A stretch of 64,000 nt of DNA from the NCBI GenBank assembly GCA_048058975.1, contig JBLLNP010000010.1, positions 78,019 through 142,018 of the forward strand. Reading direction: 5' to 3'. Positions 26,703 through 34,542 of the stretch are shown piece after piece (within the stretch, counting starts at the first letter, position 1; each line of letters begins with the position of its first letter). The notes beneath the pieces were generated by a model. The model saw only the letters and a program-made list of their open reading frames with translations. It did no database searches and was not told where the DNA came from. Source of the DNA: RHLJ01 sp048058975. GTDB taxonomy: Bacteria; Bacteroidota; Rhodothermia; Balneolales; Balneolaceae. The position numbers and the translations under genes are program-made.

Positions 26703-27742
26703 GCTCCCTCCAGTTTTACGGGTTCTACAAACGCACCTTCTTCATTAGGAACAGGGTTTACCCAAACCTTTTCTCCAAGTACCATCACTTGGTAGGTTTT
26801 GAGCTTTTCGGTAAATGGTTCTGGTGCCCGACCATCTTCGGGTTTGTACTGATATCCGTGCCAGGGACAAGTAATGCAACCATCTACGATCCGTCCTTCT
26901 CCCAACGGTCCCATCTGATGTTTGCACACATTATGAACAGCCGAAAGCTTTCCATCATATCTGAAAATCGCGATGTTCTCTCCTTCCACAAAGACAGTTT
27001 TGGCACATTCTTCAGGAATTTCGGAAGTGAGGCATACTTCAATAAATCCTTCCTTCTTTAATAGATTGATATCTCTCGATAACCTTCGGTTTTCTTTGAT
27101 TCCGGCTATCAAATGGAGAGAAACCAGAATTGAAAATCCTCCAATCAATAACGCCCAATAGAACGGATGGTTTTCGTACTGAAGTGCTCCTAAAGCTACA
27201 TGAAGTATCAATAATCCATAAGCTAGATATACTCCCATATGAAGTGTTTTCCAGATTCCTGGAGACAAATTATTTAACCAGAAATCGTGACTGGTGGCCG
27301 CCATCACAAAAAAGATAATCAACGCAAAAAAGCCGAGGGTTTGAAATGGGAACTCGCTTATCGCCTGATAATTTTGATTGGAAGTGAACACACTTACAAT
27401 TGGATTGGTATCTCCCAGTACATGAAATTGAATAATCGAAAAAACACCGTGAATCAGGGCAATGAAGAACATCGAAACTCCTAAATGCCTTCGGTTATAA
27501 AGCAAAGGCAGGAATCTGGCATCCAGTCGTGCTAAGGGTCCGATTGCAAGAATAATGTGCAACAGTAAAAAAGCTATAATTGCCGTAGCGCGAATAATTA
27601 ATGTTTCCGCTGTGATTTGAGGATGCAACCAAAGCTGAAACCCAACAAAACATATAAACATTAAGAAAATCCCCAGCCAAAGGATTTTATCGTAACTCTT
27701 CTTCTGTTTATTCCATTGAACGGAGGTATAGTTAACACTCAT
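26699..27742 (-). CDS. Heme-type membrane domain fused to a Rieske [2Fe-2S] domain
   Basis: A 347-residue fusion. Residues about 18-225 are six membrane helices in the style of ferric-reductase/YedZ (MsrQ) domains, with candidate heme-ligand His in FLLLHIILAIGPLARL, NRRHLGVSMF, FFIALIHGVF and WKTLHMGVYLAYGLLILH. Residues about 240-335 are a Rieske domain: C273-K-H275 and C292-P-W-H295 ligate the cluster (CKHQMGPLGEG, CPWHGYQY). The arrangement suggests electron transfer between a cytosolic iron-sulfur domain and membrane heme, but donor and acceptor are unknown. It is the core gene of a tightly coupled operon with two tiny membrane proteins upstream and a Cys-motif protein downstream. Confidence 0.82.
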   Translation of the reverse strand: MSVNYTSVQWNKQKKSYDKILWLGIFLMFICFVGFQLWLHPQITAETLIIRATAIIAFLLLHIILAIGPLARLDARFLPLLYNRRHLGVSMFFIALIHGVFSIIQFHVLGDTNPIVSVFTSNQNYQAISEFPFQTLGFFALIIFFVMAATSHDFWLNNLSPGIWKTLHMGVYLAYGLLILHVALGALQYENHPFYWALLIGGFSILVSLHLIAGIKENRRLSRDINLLKKEGFIEVCLTSEIPEECAKTVFVEGENIAIFRYDGKLSAVHNVCKHQMGPLGEGRIVDGCITCPWHGYQYKPEDGRAPEPFTEKLKTYQVMVLGEKVWVNPVPNEEGAFVEPVKLEGA

Positions 27743-27743
27743 G

Positions 27744-27827
27744 TTATAAAAGAATCAGGATTAGGGTTACAGTTAATGCGACTATCACCCACATTCTAAG
27801 ATGAATTTTCCTAAGTGATGGCTTCAT
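27744..27827 (-). CDS. 27-residue single-helix membrane protein
   Basis: A very short frame that is easy to miss. ATG 27825-27827 overlaps the TGA of the preceding 67-residue gene (ATGA), and GGAGG lies five bases upstream. It encodes a basic N-terminus (MKPSLRKIHLR) followed by one hydrophobic helix (MWVIVALTVTLILILL) and TAA one base before the ATG of the Rieske fusion. Perfect ribosome-binding site, coupling on both sides and a positive-inside helix argue that it is real. Small subunits of this kind are common in respiratory complexes, which suits the context; an actual subunit role is inferred. An in-frame ATG four codons earlier is less likely. Confidence 0.6.
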   Translation of the reverse strand: MKPSLRKIHLRMWVIVALTVTLILILL

Positions 27828-28027
27828 ACTTTCCTCCATTTTATTAAGAAAAGTGGCCAGAATGTGACCAATCCTGGAAAGATTAACACCTTAAAAAACT
27901 TACCGCTTCCTTCTACTCCGTGATCTACTTTCGACAGTCCTTTCCAGATGAATATCATTGAGAAGAGAATACCAACGATAATGTAAACTAAAGCGATTGT
28001 GAGGATTATTGTGATGGTTTGTTCCAT
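27824..28027 (-). CDS. 67-residue protein with two membrane helices
   Basis: Begins MEQTITIILTIALVYIIVGI with one helix (about residues 5-27); a second hydrophobic stretch spans about 46-62 (VLIFPGLVTFWPLFLI) and the protein ends KWRKV. The motif IFIWKGLSKVDHGVEGSG lies between the helices. No family name is known to me. It is the first gene of the coupled run and overlaps the 27-residue gene by 4 bp. Position at the head of a Rieske/heme operon suggests a small structural subunit or assembly protein. Confidence 0.65.
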   Translation of the reverse strand: MEQTITIILTIALVYIIVGILFSMIFIWKGLSKVDHGVEGSGKFFKVLIFPGLVTFWPLFLIKWRKV

Positions 28028-28091
28028 AGGTTAAAGAGTTCGGCATTGGATTGTTAAAGGAATAGCATGCCTCATCAAGGCTGATAAATTG

Positions 28092-28155
28092 ATACTAACA
28101 CCCCTCTCCGCCTTTGGCGGCACACCCATCGAGGGGAGATTTATTGAGTTAGTAT
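28092..28155. repeat. Nested inverted repeat (MITE-like or terminator element)
   Basis: Three nested pairs of arms: ATACTAAC (28092-28099) with GTTAGTAT (28148-28155), CCCCTC (28101-28106) with GAGGGG (28131-28136), and CCGCC (28108-28112) with GGCGG (28116-28120). It fills the gap between the glutamate-synthase-like gene and the Rieske operon and may end the former's transcript. The design resembles a short non-autonomous element more than an ordinary terminator. Confidence 0.6.
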
Positions 28156-28176
28156 TTCTTTCAAAATAATTAGCCA

Positions 28177-29793
28177 TCATTTGACAGGTAACATTCCCGC
28201 GTAATTTATTCCTGTAAGCCGATGTATATCGTAATCGAAGGTGCTCAGATCATTGTGATTGAATTTGGAAACATCATCATGTCCGCATGCGCGGGCTATT
28301 ACCATAACCAGTTCGGTACTGGCTTCAAAGAAGTTTTTAAGTTGATTTGCCGAGGAATCGATGATAATCCGCTTTCTTAGACCTTCTTTCTGAGTAGCAA
28401 TTCCCACCGGACAGTTATTACTATTACAAGCCCGCATCCCTAAACATCCTATTGCCTGAAGCGCCGAGTTTGATACTGCTACTGCATCGGCTCCAAGCAT
28501 CATGGCTTTGGCAAAGTCTTCTGCAACTCTGAGTCCTCCGGTGATGATTAATGTCACATCTTTTGCACCTACTTTATCCAAATGCCGACGTGCACGAGCT
28601 AACGCCGGAATAGTAGGCACATTGATGTTGTTTCTTAGAACCGTAGGAGCCGAACCTGTTCCTCCTCCCCGGCCATCCAGAATGATATAATCAACGCCAA
28701 CTTCAAGCGCAAAATCGATATCTGCTTCTATATGGCTTGCGGCAATCTTAAATCCAACCGGTATTCCGCCCGTTTTCTCGCGCACTTCTTCGGCTACTTT
28801 TCTGAAATCAGAAGCAGTTTTTAAATCAGGAAAAGCTGCGGGAGAGATGGCTGTTTCACCTTCATTCAGCCCACGAACTTCTGCAATTTCTTTAGTGACT
28901 TTATTCCCGGGAAGATGTCCACCCGTACCGGTTTTTGCTCCCTGTCCGCCTTTAAAATGGAAGGCCTGAGCTTTCATTACTTTCTCCATCGAAAAGCCGA
29001 ATTTACCTGAAGCGAGTTCATAAAAGTACTTGGAGTTGTTTTCCTGCTCAGCAGGAAGCATCCCTCCTTCCCCGCTGCAAATACCTGTCCCAGCCAGTTC
29101 TGCTCCTTTTGAAAGTGCAATTTTGGCTTCCCTCGAAAGCGCCCCAAAACTCATGTCTGAAACGAAAATTGGGATATCCAGAACAAGAGGTTTTTTCGCT
29201 TTAGCGCCAATAGTTACTTTGGTAGAAACCTCATCTTCATCCAACAGAGGTCTTGTAGCAAGTTGCGCAGGAAGAAACTGAATATTTTCCCATTTTGGAA
29301 GTGTATTTCTATCTACGCCCATTGCTTCTGAAGGCCCATGATGGCCGTAATTCTTTAACCCATTCTGAGCCAATTCTTTAATGTAACCTGTATAAGGCTC
29401 GGTATCTTCGGGATGCGTATCGGCATAAGCGCCCAAGTACTGATCCCGGTTAAACGGTTGTGGGTTTTCCTTCAAATACTCATTGATTTCATCCTCATCC
29501 ACCCAAACAAAACCGTCCTCAATCCAGGCTTTAAACTTGTAGAGTACTTCCTCATTATTGTATTCACTTACTCCGGTATCGTAACGGTAATCCCAACCAT
29601 GTACCCCACAAATCAGATTATCGCCTTCTATATGTCCATCTCCCATTAGTGCTCCCCTATGTAAACACCGTCCATATAAAACTGAAACCTCTTTCCCGTA
29701 TTTAATCACAACCAAATCGAGCCCGTTTATTAACTCGTGTTTCGGCTCTTTTTCACCCAGTTCCCATACCTTACATAATTGCAGTTCTTTCAT
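28177..29793 (-). CDS. Glutamate-synthase-like FMN protein with N-terminal Rieske domain
   Basis: A 538-residue protein from the ATG at 29791-29793. Residues 1-95 are a Rieske domain with C43-L-H45 and C62-G-V-H65 (GRCLHRGALMGDG, ICGVHGWDYRYD). The rest is the FMN-binding glutamate synthase (GltS/GltB central) barrel: GGQGAKTGTGGHLPG, DYIILDGRGGGTGSAP, IITGGLRV. It has a C450-x5-C456-x4-C461 pattern for a [3Fe-4S] cluster (GCLGMRACNSNNC). The glutaminase domain is absent, so it is not a complete glutamate synthase; the substrate is unknown. It lies upstream of the Rieske/heme operon on the same strand, separated by 149 bp with an inverted repeat. Confidence 0.85.
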   Translation of the reverse strand: MKELQLCKVWELGEKEPKHELINGLDLVVIKYGKEVSVLYGRCLHRGALMGDGHIEGDNLICGVHGWDYRYDTGVSEYNNEEVLYKFKAWIEDGFVWVDEDEINEYLKENPQPFNRDQYLGAYADTHPEDTEPYTGYIKELAQNGLKNYGHHGPSEAMGVDRNTLPKWENIQFLPAQLATRPLLDEDEVSTKVTIGAKAKKPLVLDIPIFVSDMSFGALSREAKIALSKGAELAGTGICSGEGGMLPAEQENNSKYFYELASGKFGFSMEKVMKAQAFHFKGGQGAKTGTGGHLPGNKVTKEIAEVRGLNEGETAISPAAFPDLKTASDFRKVAEEVREKTGGIPVGFKIAASHIEADIDFALEVGVDYIILDGRGGGTGSAPTVLRNNINVPTIPALARARRHLDKVGAKDVTLIITGGLRVAEDFAKAMMLGADAVAVSNSALQAIGCLGMRACNSNNCPVGIATQKEGLRKRIIIDSSANQLKNFFEASTELVMVIARACGHDDVSKFNHNDLSTFDYDIHRLTGINYAGMLPVK

Positions 29794-29972
29794 ATATCCC
29801 AAAAAAGTTAATTAATAATAGTAATGAGTCAATAAATGAAAAAAAGAACTCAATATCTGTAACGAATATGTAACTATGTTCCGAAAGGTTATGCTGTGAG
29901 AAATCTTATCATTTGACTATTTGCAAATGTTGGACTAATGTTAGTCAGCCCCTTTTAAAAACTTCAAAAACC

Positions 29973-30794
29973 ATGAAGCTACTCCTGATACTTATCTTTT
30001 GTTTCTTAACTCTTACTTGCAAAGAAGACGGTTCTACGGGACCTGAAGTACCGGATGGGCTCGTTTGGAGTGATGAGTTCGATGGCACTACCTGGAGCAG
30101 GGATAACTGGTACCCGGATTTAGGAGACCATGGCTGGGGAAATAACGAACTCCAGAACTATACTGCCAGTTCTCAGAATATTCAGGTAAGTGATGGAACC
30201 TTAAAAATAATCGCCCGAAAAGTAGGTGATGGTCAGGGAGTGGGAGACTATACTTCCGCCCGGCTGCTTACTTATCAGGCCTTTGGTCCGGGACACCGAA
30301 TGGAGATTCGTGCAAAATTACCGGAGCTAAAAGGTAACGGACTCTGGCCTGCTATTTGGATGTTGGGTGATGGCATCAGGAATGGAGTAAGTTGGCCGGA
30401 ATGTGGCGAAATTGATATCATGGAGTATGTAAGCTATGCACCTAATCAGTTTTATGCCACAGTACATACCGGAGCCTATAATCATGTGGAAGGAACTCAA
30501 CGTGGATCCGGGGCTGTTCCTCTTTCTGATATTGAAGAAGATTTTAATGTCTTCGGAATTATATGGACAGATGAGTTCGTCAAATTTTATGTAGAAGATG
30601 AAAACAATATTGTTTTCAGGTTTAACAAAGAAGCTAATGCTACCAATGAGGAATGGCCTTTTGATAATCCCCATTTCTTTCTGCTAAATATGGCTGTAGG
30701 TGGCGATTGGGGAGGCGCACAGGGTCTTGATGATGCCAATTTTCCGGCTACCTTCGAGATCGATTATGTTCGGGTTTTTGAACTGGAAGATTAA
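29973..30794 (+). CDS. Glycoside hydrolase family 16 lipoprotein (beta-glucanase/laminarinase type)
   Basis: A 273-residue lipoprotein. I take ATG 29973 because it gives MKLLLILIFCFLTLTC with lipid Cys16; an upstream start at 29913 would add an unlikely leader. The GH16 active site is E146-I-D148-I-M-E151 in CGEIDIMEYV, with Trp-rich WPAIWMLGDG just before and a C-terminal jelly-roll strand ATFEIDYVRVFE. The one-residue insertion (ExDxxE) is typical of laminarinases, kappa-carrageenases and lichenases. It probably cleaves beta-1,3 or beta-1,3/1,4-glucan outside the cell, e.g. algal laminarin. A second GH16 gene lies at 39773. Confidence 0.92.
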   Translation: MKLLLILIFCFLTLTCKEDGSTGPEVPDGLVWSDEFDGTTWSRDNWYPDLGDHGWGNNELQNYTASSQNIQVSDGTLKIIARKVGDGQGVGDYTSARLLTYQAFGPGHRMEIRAKLPELKGNGLWPAIWMLGDGIRNGVSWPECGEIDIMEYVSYAPNQFYATVHTGAYNHVEGTQRGSGAVPLSDIEEDFNVFGIIWTDEFVKFYVEDENNIVFRFNKEANATNEEWPFDNPHFFLLNMAVGGDWGGAQGLDDANFPATFEIDYVRVFELED

Positions 30795-30797
30795 GAA

Positions 30798-32624
30798 TCA
30801 GGTAGGCAATCCCTCCATTCTCATAATCTCAAGTGCATTCGTACTTGGGCAAGGTCCTGAACGAAGTTTGTATTCAAAACTCATCTTTCCGTTTTCGATG
30901 GATTCCACAAAATGCCAGTTGCTTAGCTGAGGGATTTCCTGTTCAAGATCGGCAAGTTCCAGATCATGGGAAGAAACCAGACCCACTCCATTCTTTCCGG
31001 CTACTTCTTTTAAAAAGGCCGCACTTCCAGCGTATCGCTCCCGATTGTTAGTTCCTCTGTAAATTTCATCTACAAAAAAGAATAACGGCAGCTCATCCTC
31101 TTTCAATAATTCATCCAGCAAAAACCTAAGTCTCTTAACTTCTGTGTAGAAATGCGATAAACCATCGTCGAGTGAATCGGTGATATTAATGCTTGTAAAT
31201 ACTCTGAAAAACTGAGTATTAAGAGCGGAAGCACAAACCGGAGCTCCTGTATAAGCAAGAACCAAATTGATTCCCACCGTTCGCAAAAAAGTACTTTTAC
31301 CCGCCATATTAGAACCTGTTATGAGGAATAAATCCTTCCCTTTCTGAACCTCAAAACTGTTAGCAATTCTTTTATTTGAAGGAATTAGCGGATGACCCAA
31401 ACCGATTGATTTAAACAAAATCTTATCTCTGTCTTCAAACTCTGGCCAAACAAACCCAGGATTAAGCATCGCAAAGTTAGCCAACGAGTTAAGGGCTTCC
31501 AGTTCATAAAAGACATCAAGCCATTTTGTGAGTTTTGGCTCGAGGATTTTCTTTAATTTCTCAACTCGCATAAGGTAGTATAAGTCCCACGGCACCATGA
31601 AATTAACCACTCCCCACATGATGCGATTAGCTTTCAATGAAGCCCTGCTTAGGGTTCTCTGATTTTTTTTGATAAATAATGAAGGCCGTTCTGTCTCATC
31701 CTGGTAAACTGAAAGCAATTTTTCTAACTCACTTCCCTTATTCGGTACAAATTTCTCCACATGAAACAGGATGGATTTGAATTGATTTAGTTTTATTTCA
31801 ATCTGGTAAGCTGAGTCAAAAAGGTGCAGAATTTTTTGATCATTCAACTTGTAATACACCATGTAAATAAACCAGCAAATCACCAATGGAAGAGATGTTG
31901 AAAAACCATTCAGAAGTAAAACTGCAAGAATAAAATTACTAATAGACAACACGCTTAAGATCGCTAATGGAATTTTGATTCCTTTTTTTTCAGGTAATCG
32001 GAGCCATTTAAGCATGTCTTCTATACTCCAATCTTTCTGCATTGAATGTAATCTGGTAAACAACCCAATCACTCTGAGTTTGTCCCTAAAACCTGTTAAC
32101 GGTACTAACTCCTTTACCTGTTGCTGCCGTCTTAAAACTTCCTCTTTCGATGGCGCGGCAGACAGAAACCAATGTGCAAGTTTTTGTCCACTCGCTTCAT
32201 ACATAGATGTATCGGTAAGATGGAATAAAGAGTGTTTTCCCAGGATATCCAGATCACTAGCAAAAGGATGATTTTTAGTCTCAACTTCAATAGGCCGATA
32301 TCCAATGTGATCCCAATCCAACTTCATTCTTGCTATATGCTCTTTTTTGATACCCCTTAGATGCTCGAACTTCTCCTGCGACTGATAAACTCTTCTGTGC
32401 CGATCGATAAGAATTATGAATCCTGTAATCAATGCAAAGAGGCTGAATAAATACGCCCAATCAGGAATCATACCATAACTGAAGTAGATTCCTGCAACTG
32501 CTATCACAAAATAACTGAGCCGGATTTTAGAGTATTTATTACTTAGCGTTTTTCTCTTTTCAATTATCCGCTCAATGCGTGTAATATGTCTCTCAAGGGA
32601 TAATTTCAGTTCTTCTTGTGTCAT
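30798..32624 (-). CDS. Membrane-associated MutS-family ATPase
   Basis: A 608-residue protein related to the MutS core and ATPase domains. The Walker A motif is GSNMAGKS (437-444) and Walker B lies in LFFFVDEIYRGTN, followed by the MutS-type ASSHDLEL-like sequence VSSHDLELADLEQ. Unlike MutS or MutS2 it has two hydrophobic helices near the N-terminus (about 36-53 and 57-73) and another pair at about 219-258, so it is likely membrane-bound. There is no mismatch-recognition domain with the Phe-x-Glu motif. Its ATG lies 32 bp inside the Smr-domain gene upstream. Such proteins are common in Bacteroidota and their role is unknown; DNA mismatch repair should not be assumed. Confidence 0.85.
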   Translation of the reverse strand: MTQEELKLSLERHITRIERIIEKRKTLSNKYSKIRLSYFVIAVAGIYFSYGMIPDWAYLFSLFALITGFIILIDRHRRVYQSQEKFEHLRGIKKEHIARMKLDWDHIGYRPIEVETKNHPFASDLDILGKHSLFHLTDTSMYEASGQKLAHWFLSAAPSKEEVLRRQQQVKELVPLTGFRDKLRVIGLFTRLHSMQKDWSIEDMLKWLRLPEKKGIKIPLAILSVLSISNFILAVLLLNGFSTSLPLVICWFIYMVYYKLNDQKILHLFDSAYQIEIKLNQFKSILFHVEKFVPNKGSELEKLLSVYQDETERPSLFIKKNQRTLSRASLKANRIMWGVVNFMVPWDLYYLMRVEKLKKILEPKLTKWLDVFYELEALNSLANFAMLNPGFVWPEFEDRDKILFKSIGLGHPLIPSNKRIANSFEVQKGKDLFLITGSNMAGKSTFLRTVGINLVLAYTGAPVCASALNTQFFRVFTSINITDSLDDGLSHFYTEVKRLRFLLDELLKEDELPLFFFVDEIYRGTNNRERYAGSAAFLKEVAGKNGVGLVSSHDLELADLEQEIPQLSNWHFVESIENGKMSFEYKLRSGPCPSTNALEIMRMEGLPT

Positions 32625-32901
32625 TCTTTGGTTTTTTCAATTCTACTAAAGTGGCACCCCAACTACTGCTGTCATCAGCAAGCCGATAAGAACGCACATC
32701 CTTATGTTTATCTAAAATGCTATGCACCAATCTACGAAGTACGCCCTTCCCTTTCCCATGAATAATCCTGACTGAATAAATCTCTTTCTCCAGACAAGCT
32801 TCGATATAGTCGGGAATCAGGTCCTTTACTTCTTTCGGACTGAAGAGATGTAAATCCAGTATTCCATCTATGGGAAGTTCTATTGGTTCCGGTTCGGACA
32901 A
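32593..32901 (-). CDS. Smr-domain protein
   Basis: A 102-residue stand-alone Smr (small MutS-related) domain: LDLHLFSPKEVKDLIPDYI carries the LDLH motif, and VRIIHGKGKGVLRRLVHSIL carries the HGKGxGxLR loop. Smr domains nick or bind branched DNA or, in some proteins, cleave mRNA on stalled ribosomes. The gene overlaps the membrane MutS-like gene by 32 bp, recreating as two proteins the ATPase-plus-Smr arrangement of MutS2. The start codon is TTG 32899-32901, since no ATG precedes the domain. Confidence 0.88.
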   Translation of the reverse strand: MSEPEPIELPIDGILDLHLFSPKEVKDLIPDYIEACLEKEIYSVRIIHGKGKGVLRRLVHSILDKHKDVRSYRLADDSSSWGATLVELKKPKNDTRRTEIIP

Positions 32902-32919
32902 TTTGTTAATTGTTATTGG

Positions 32920-33273
32920 TTATTGGTTTTCAAATGGAAAGAGAGACTCAATATCAGGAAGCTCTTTTGGAGTAGCTCCTCCATCAACAGACCAAAGATC
33001 TAATCCCGCCAATTGATTTTCTGTTTCAAACAAATAAATACCCATCAAATTCCCACTTTCCTCTCTATACAAGAAATCTGAAACAACATTGAATCCTGAA
33101 TTAATAACCTTAAAATCAATGCTTGCACATCCACACTTGCAATAACTCGCTACTCGTAAGTCGTTAACCTGATCTAAATAAGACTCATCGCTATTCTGTC
33201 CATTTTTTATCAGCCAAATTACCAACTCCTCTTCTTGTAGGGTTAATTTTCTATTTAGAGCCTTCTCAATCAT
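32920..33273 (-). CDS. Conserved protein of unknown function
   Basis: A 117-residue soluble protein starting MIEKALNRKLTLQEEELVIWL, with a short Cys motif YCKCGCASIDF at about residues 49-59 and an acidic C-terminus ending FPFENQ. The three closely spaced Cys could bind a metal, but this is speculation. It lies 18 bp upstream of the Smr gene on the same strand, so co-transcription is likely. No family assignment. Confidence 0.55.
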   Translation of the reverse strand: MIEKALNRKLTLQEEELVIWLIKNGQNSDESYLDQVNDLRVASYCKCGCASIDFKVINSGFNVVSDFLYREESGNLMGIYLFETENQLAGLDLWSVDGGATPKELPDIESLFPFENQ

Positions 33274-33322
33274 TATTCCTAATTCAACTATTCCTAATTC
33301 TTAATTGAATCATTTTTAATTC

Positions 33323-33631
33323 TTAATTCACCTCGTAGTCCACTACTCTTCGCTCTGCTACTATATTTCCGGCAAAAGCTACCACTTCTTTATGATCGGG
33401 ATGTACCGCATACTCTTGTAGCTTTTCCTTCGATTCATGCGTGGTTGTCAGCACCATATCAAATACAGCTCCCTCAGCTTCCATGTACCCAATTCCTACT
33501 TCCATAAATTTAATGGCATCAATTTTCGGAACCAGAGCTTCCAACCTGACTTTAAATTCTTCCGCATTTTCCCGCTTTGGTTTTCCGTTCGCTTCATCCA
33601 GAAGCTTCCACATTACGATATGCTTTATCAT
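33323..33631 (-). CDS. Dabb-family (stress-responsive A/B barrel) protein
   Basis: A 102-residue protein: the start MIKHIVMWKL and the centre MEVGIGYMEAEGAVFDMVL, followed by YAVHPDHKEVVAFAGN and a final strand RRVVDYEV, are diagnostic of the Dabb/stress-responsive alpha-beta barrel family. Such ferredoxin-like dimers have mixed roles, including as cyclases or small-molecule binding proteins; none can be chosen here. The gene is flanked on both sides by AT-rich TTCCTAATTC-type repeats. Confidence 0.88.
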   Translation of the reverse strand: MIKHIVMWKLLDEANGKPKRENAEEFKVRLEALVPKIDAIKFMEVGIGYMEAEGAVFDMVLTTTHESKEKLQEYAVHPDHKEVVAFAGNIVAERRVVDYEVN

Positions 33632-33673
33632 TCTATTTAGATTTGAGTTCTTAGATCTCTGTTTACTCTACCA

Positions 33674-33765
33674 AATTAGGAATATTTCAATTAGGAATTA
33701 GGAATACCTTCAGTATCGCCTATTCCTAATTCACATATTCTTAATTCCTAATTCAATTCCTGTCA
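33674..33765. repeat. AT-rich TTCCTAATTC direct/inverted repeats
   Basis: The stretch contains the unit TTAGGAAT/ATTCCTAA several times in both orientations (33674-33710 and 33720-33765); a further block of the same unit lies at 33274-33310, on the other side of the Dabb gene. Together they flank that gene. The whole 223-bp gap 33632-33854 has no gene besides this and the leader of folE. Confidence 0.55.
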
Positions 33766-33854
33766 ATTAATCTCAGGAACTCTTATTTTTGAGGTTCGGT
33801 TTTAACTAAAGATTCAGGCTTATCCTGTTTCTCCAGAAAGAAAATTATCCCCTA

Positions 33855-34535
33855 TTGGAAAACTTAAACTTAGATCAGATTACAGCAGACGAAGTCGGCG
33901 ACGCTCATTTCGGTTCTTCTGAACTTACTCCACTCAGAGAAGATGCCTTCGATCTTTCAGACTCAGAGAAAATTGAAATCATTCAGGAGCATTTCGCTAA
34001 AATAATGGAAACCCTTGGGCTGGACCTTACCGATGACAGCCTTAGAGGAACTCCCTATCGTGTTGCAAAAATGTATGTGAAGGAGATTTTTCAAGGTCTT
34101 AATCCCAAAAATCGTCCTGAAGCACGCACCTTCAGCAATGGCTACGATTACAGCGACATGGTAATCGAAAAGAATATACAAGTGACTTCCTTCTGTGAAC
34201 ACCACTTCCTGCCCTTCATTGGAAAAGCACATGTGGCTTATATTTCAAAAGGAAAAGTAATTGGCCTTTCAAAAATCAATCGTTTGGTAGATTACTTCTC
34301 TCGCCGACCACAGGTTCAGGAAAGACTGACCCTTCAAATTGCAGATGCTCTTTCTGAGGCAATGCAAACCGAAGATGTTGCTGTATTCATTGATAGCAAG
34401 CACCTCTGTGTTTCTACACGTGGAATTAAAGACACCACCAGTAGCACCATTACTTCTGAATTCCGTGGTGCGTTTAAAGAGAAAGAAACCCAGCAGAAAT
34501 TCATCGATTTCATCAGAACTAACACCGAGCTTTAA
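33855..34535 (+). CDS. folE: GTP cyclohydrolase I
   Basis: A 226-residue enzyme that converts GTP to 7,8-dihydroneopterin triphosphate, the first step of folate and tetrahydropterin synthesis. Zinc ligands are C114 and H117 (TSFCEHHFLPFIGKAH) and C185 (SKHLCVSTRG). The substrate motif GLSKINRLVDYFSRRPQVQE is intact. The start is TTG 33855: the frame has a stop at 33807 and no ATG between. The N-terminus has about 35 extra acidic residues before the family core. cysS follows seven bases after the stop, so they form one transcript with yidD. Confidence 0.96.
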   Translation: MENLNLDQITADEVGDAHFGSSELTPLREDAFDLSDSEKIEIIQEHFAKIMETLGLDLTDDSLRGTPYRVAKMYVKEIFQGLNPKNRPEARTFSNGYDYSDMVIEKNIQVTSFCEHHFLPFIGKAHVAYISKGKVIGLSKINRLVDYFSRRPQVQERLTLQIADALSEAMQTEDVAVFIDSKHLCVSTRGIKDTTSSTITSEFRGAFKEKETQQKFIDFIRTNTEL

Positions 34536-34542
34536 GCACGTT

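Noticed and set aside
26654..27061. 135-residue plus-strand open frame
   Set aside because: Antisense to the Rieske domain, where the Cys/His motifs are clearly coded on the minus strand.
30798..32624. Annotation as mismatch-repair protein MutS
   Set aside because: The mismatch-recognition domain is absent and membrane helices are present; only the ATPase/core part is shared.
33274..33765. TTCCTAATTC-type tandem units considered as a CRISPR array or phase-variation tract
   Set aside because: Units are of irregular spacing and in both orientations, there are no unique spacers of constant length and no cas genes, and the tract is not inside a reading frame.
34339..34542. 68-codon N-terminal extension of cysS
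   Set aside because: It overlaps folE in another frame and has no similarity to the synthetase; the conserved core begins right after TTG 34543.
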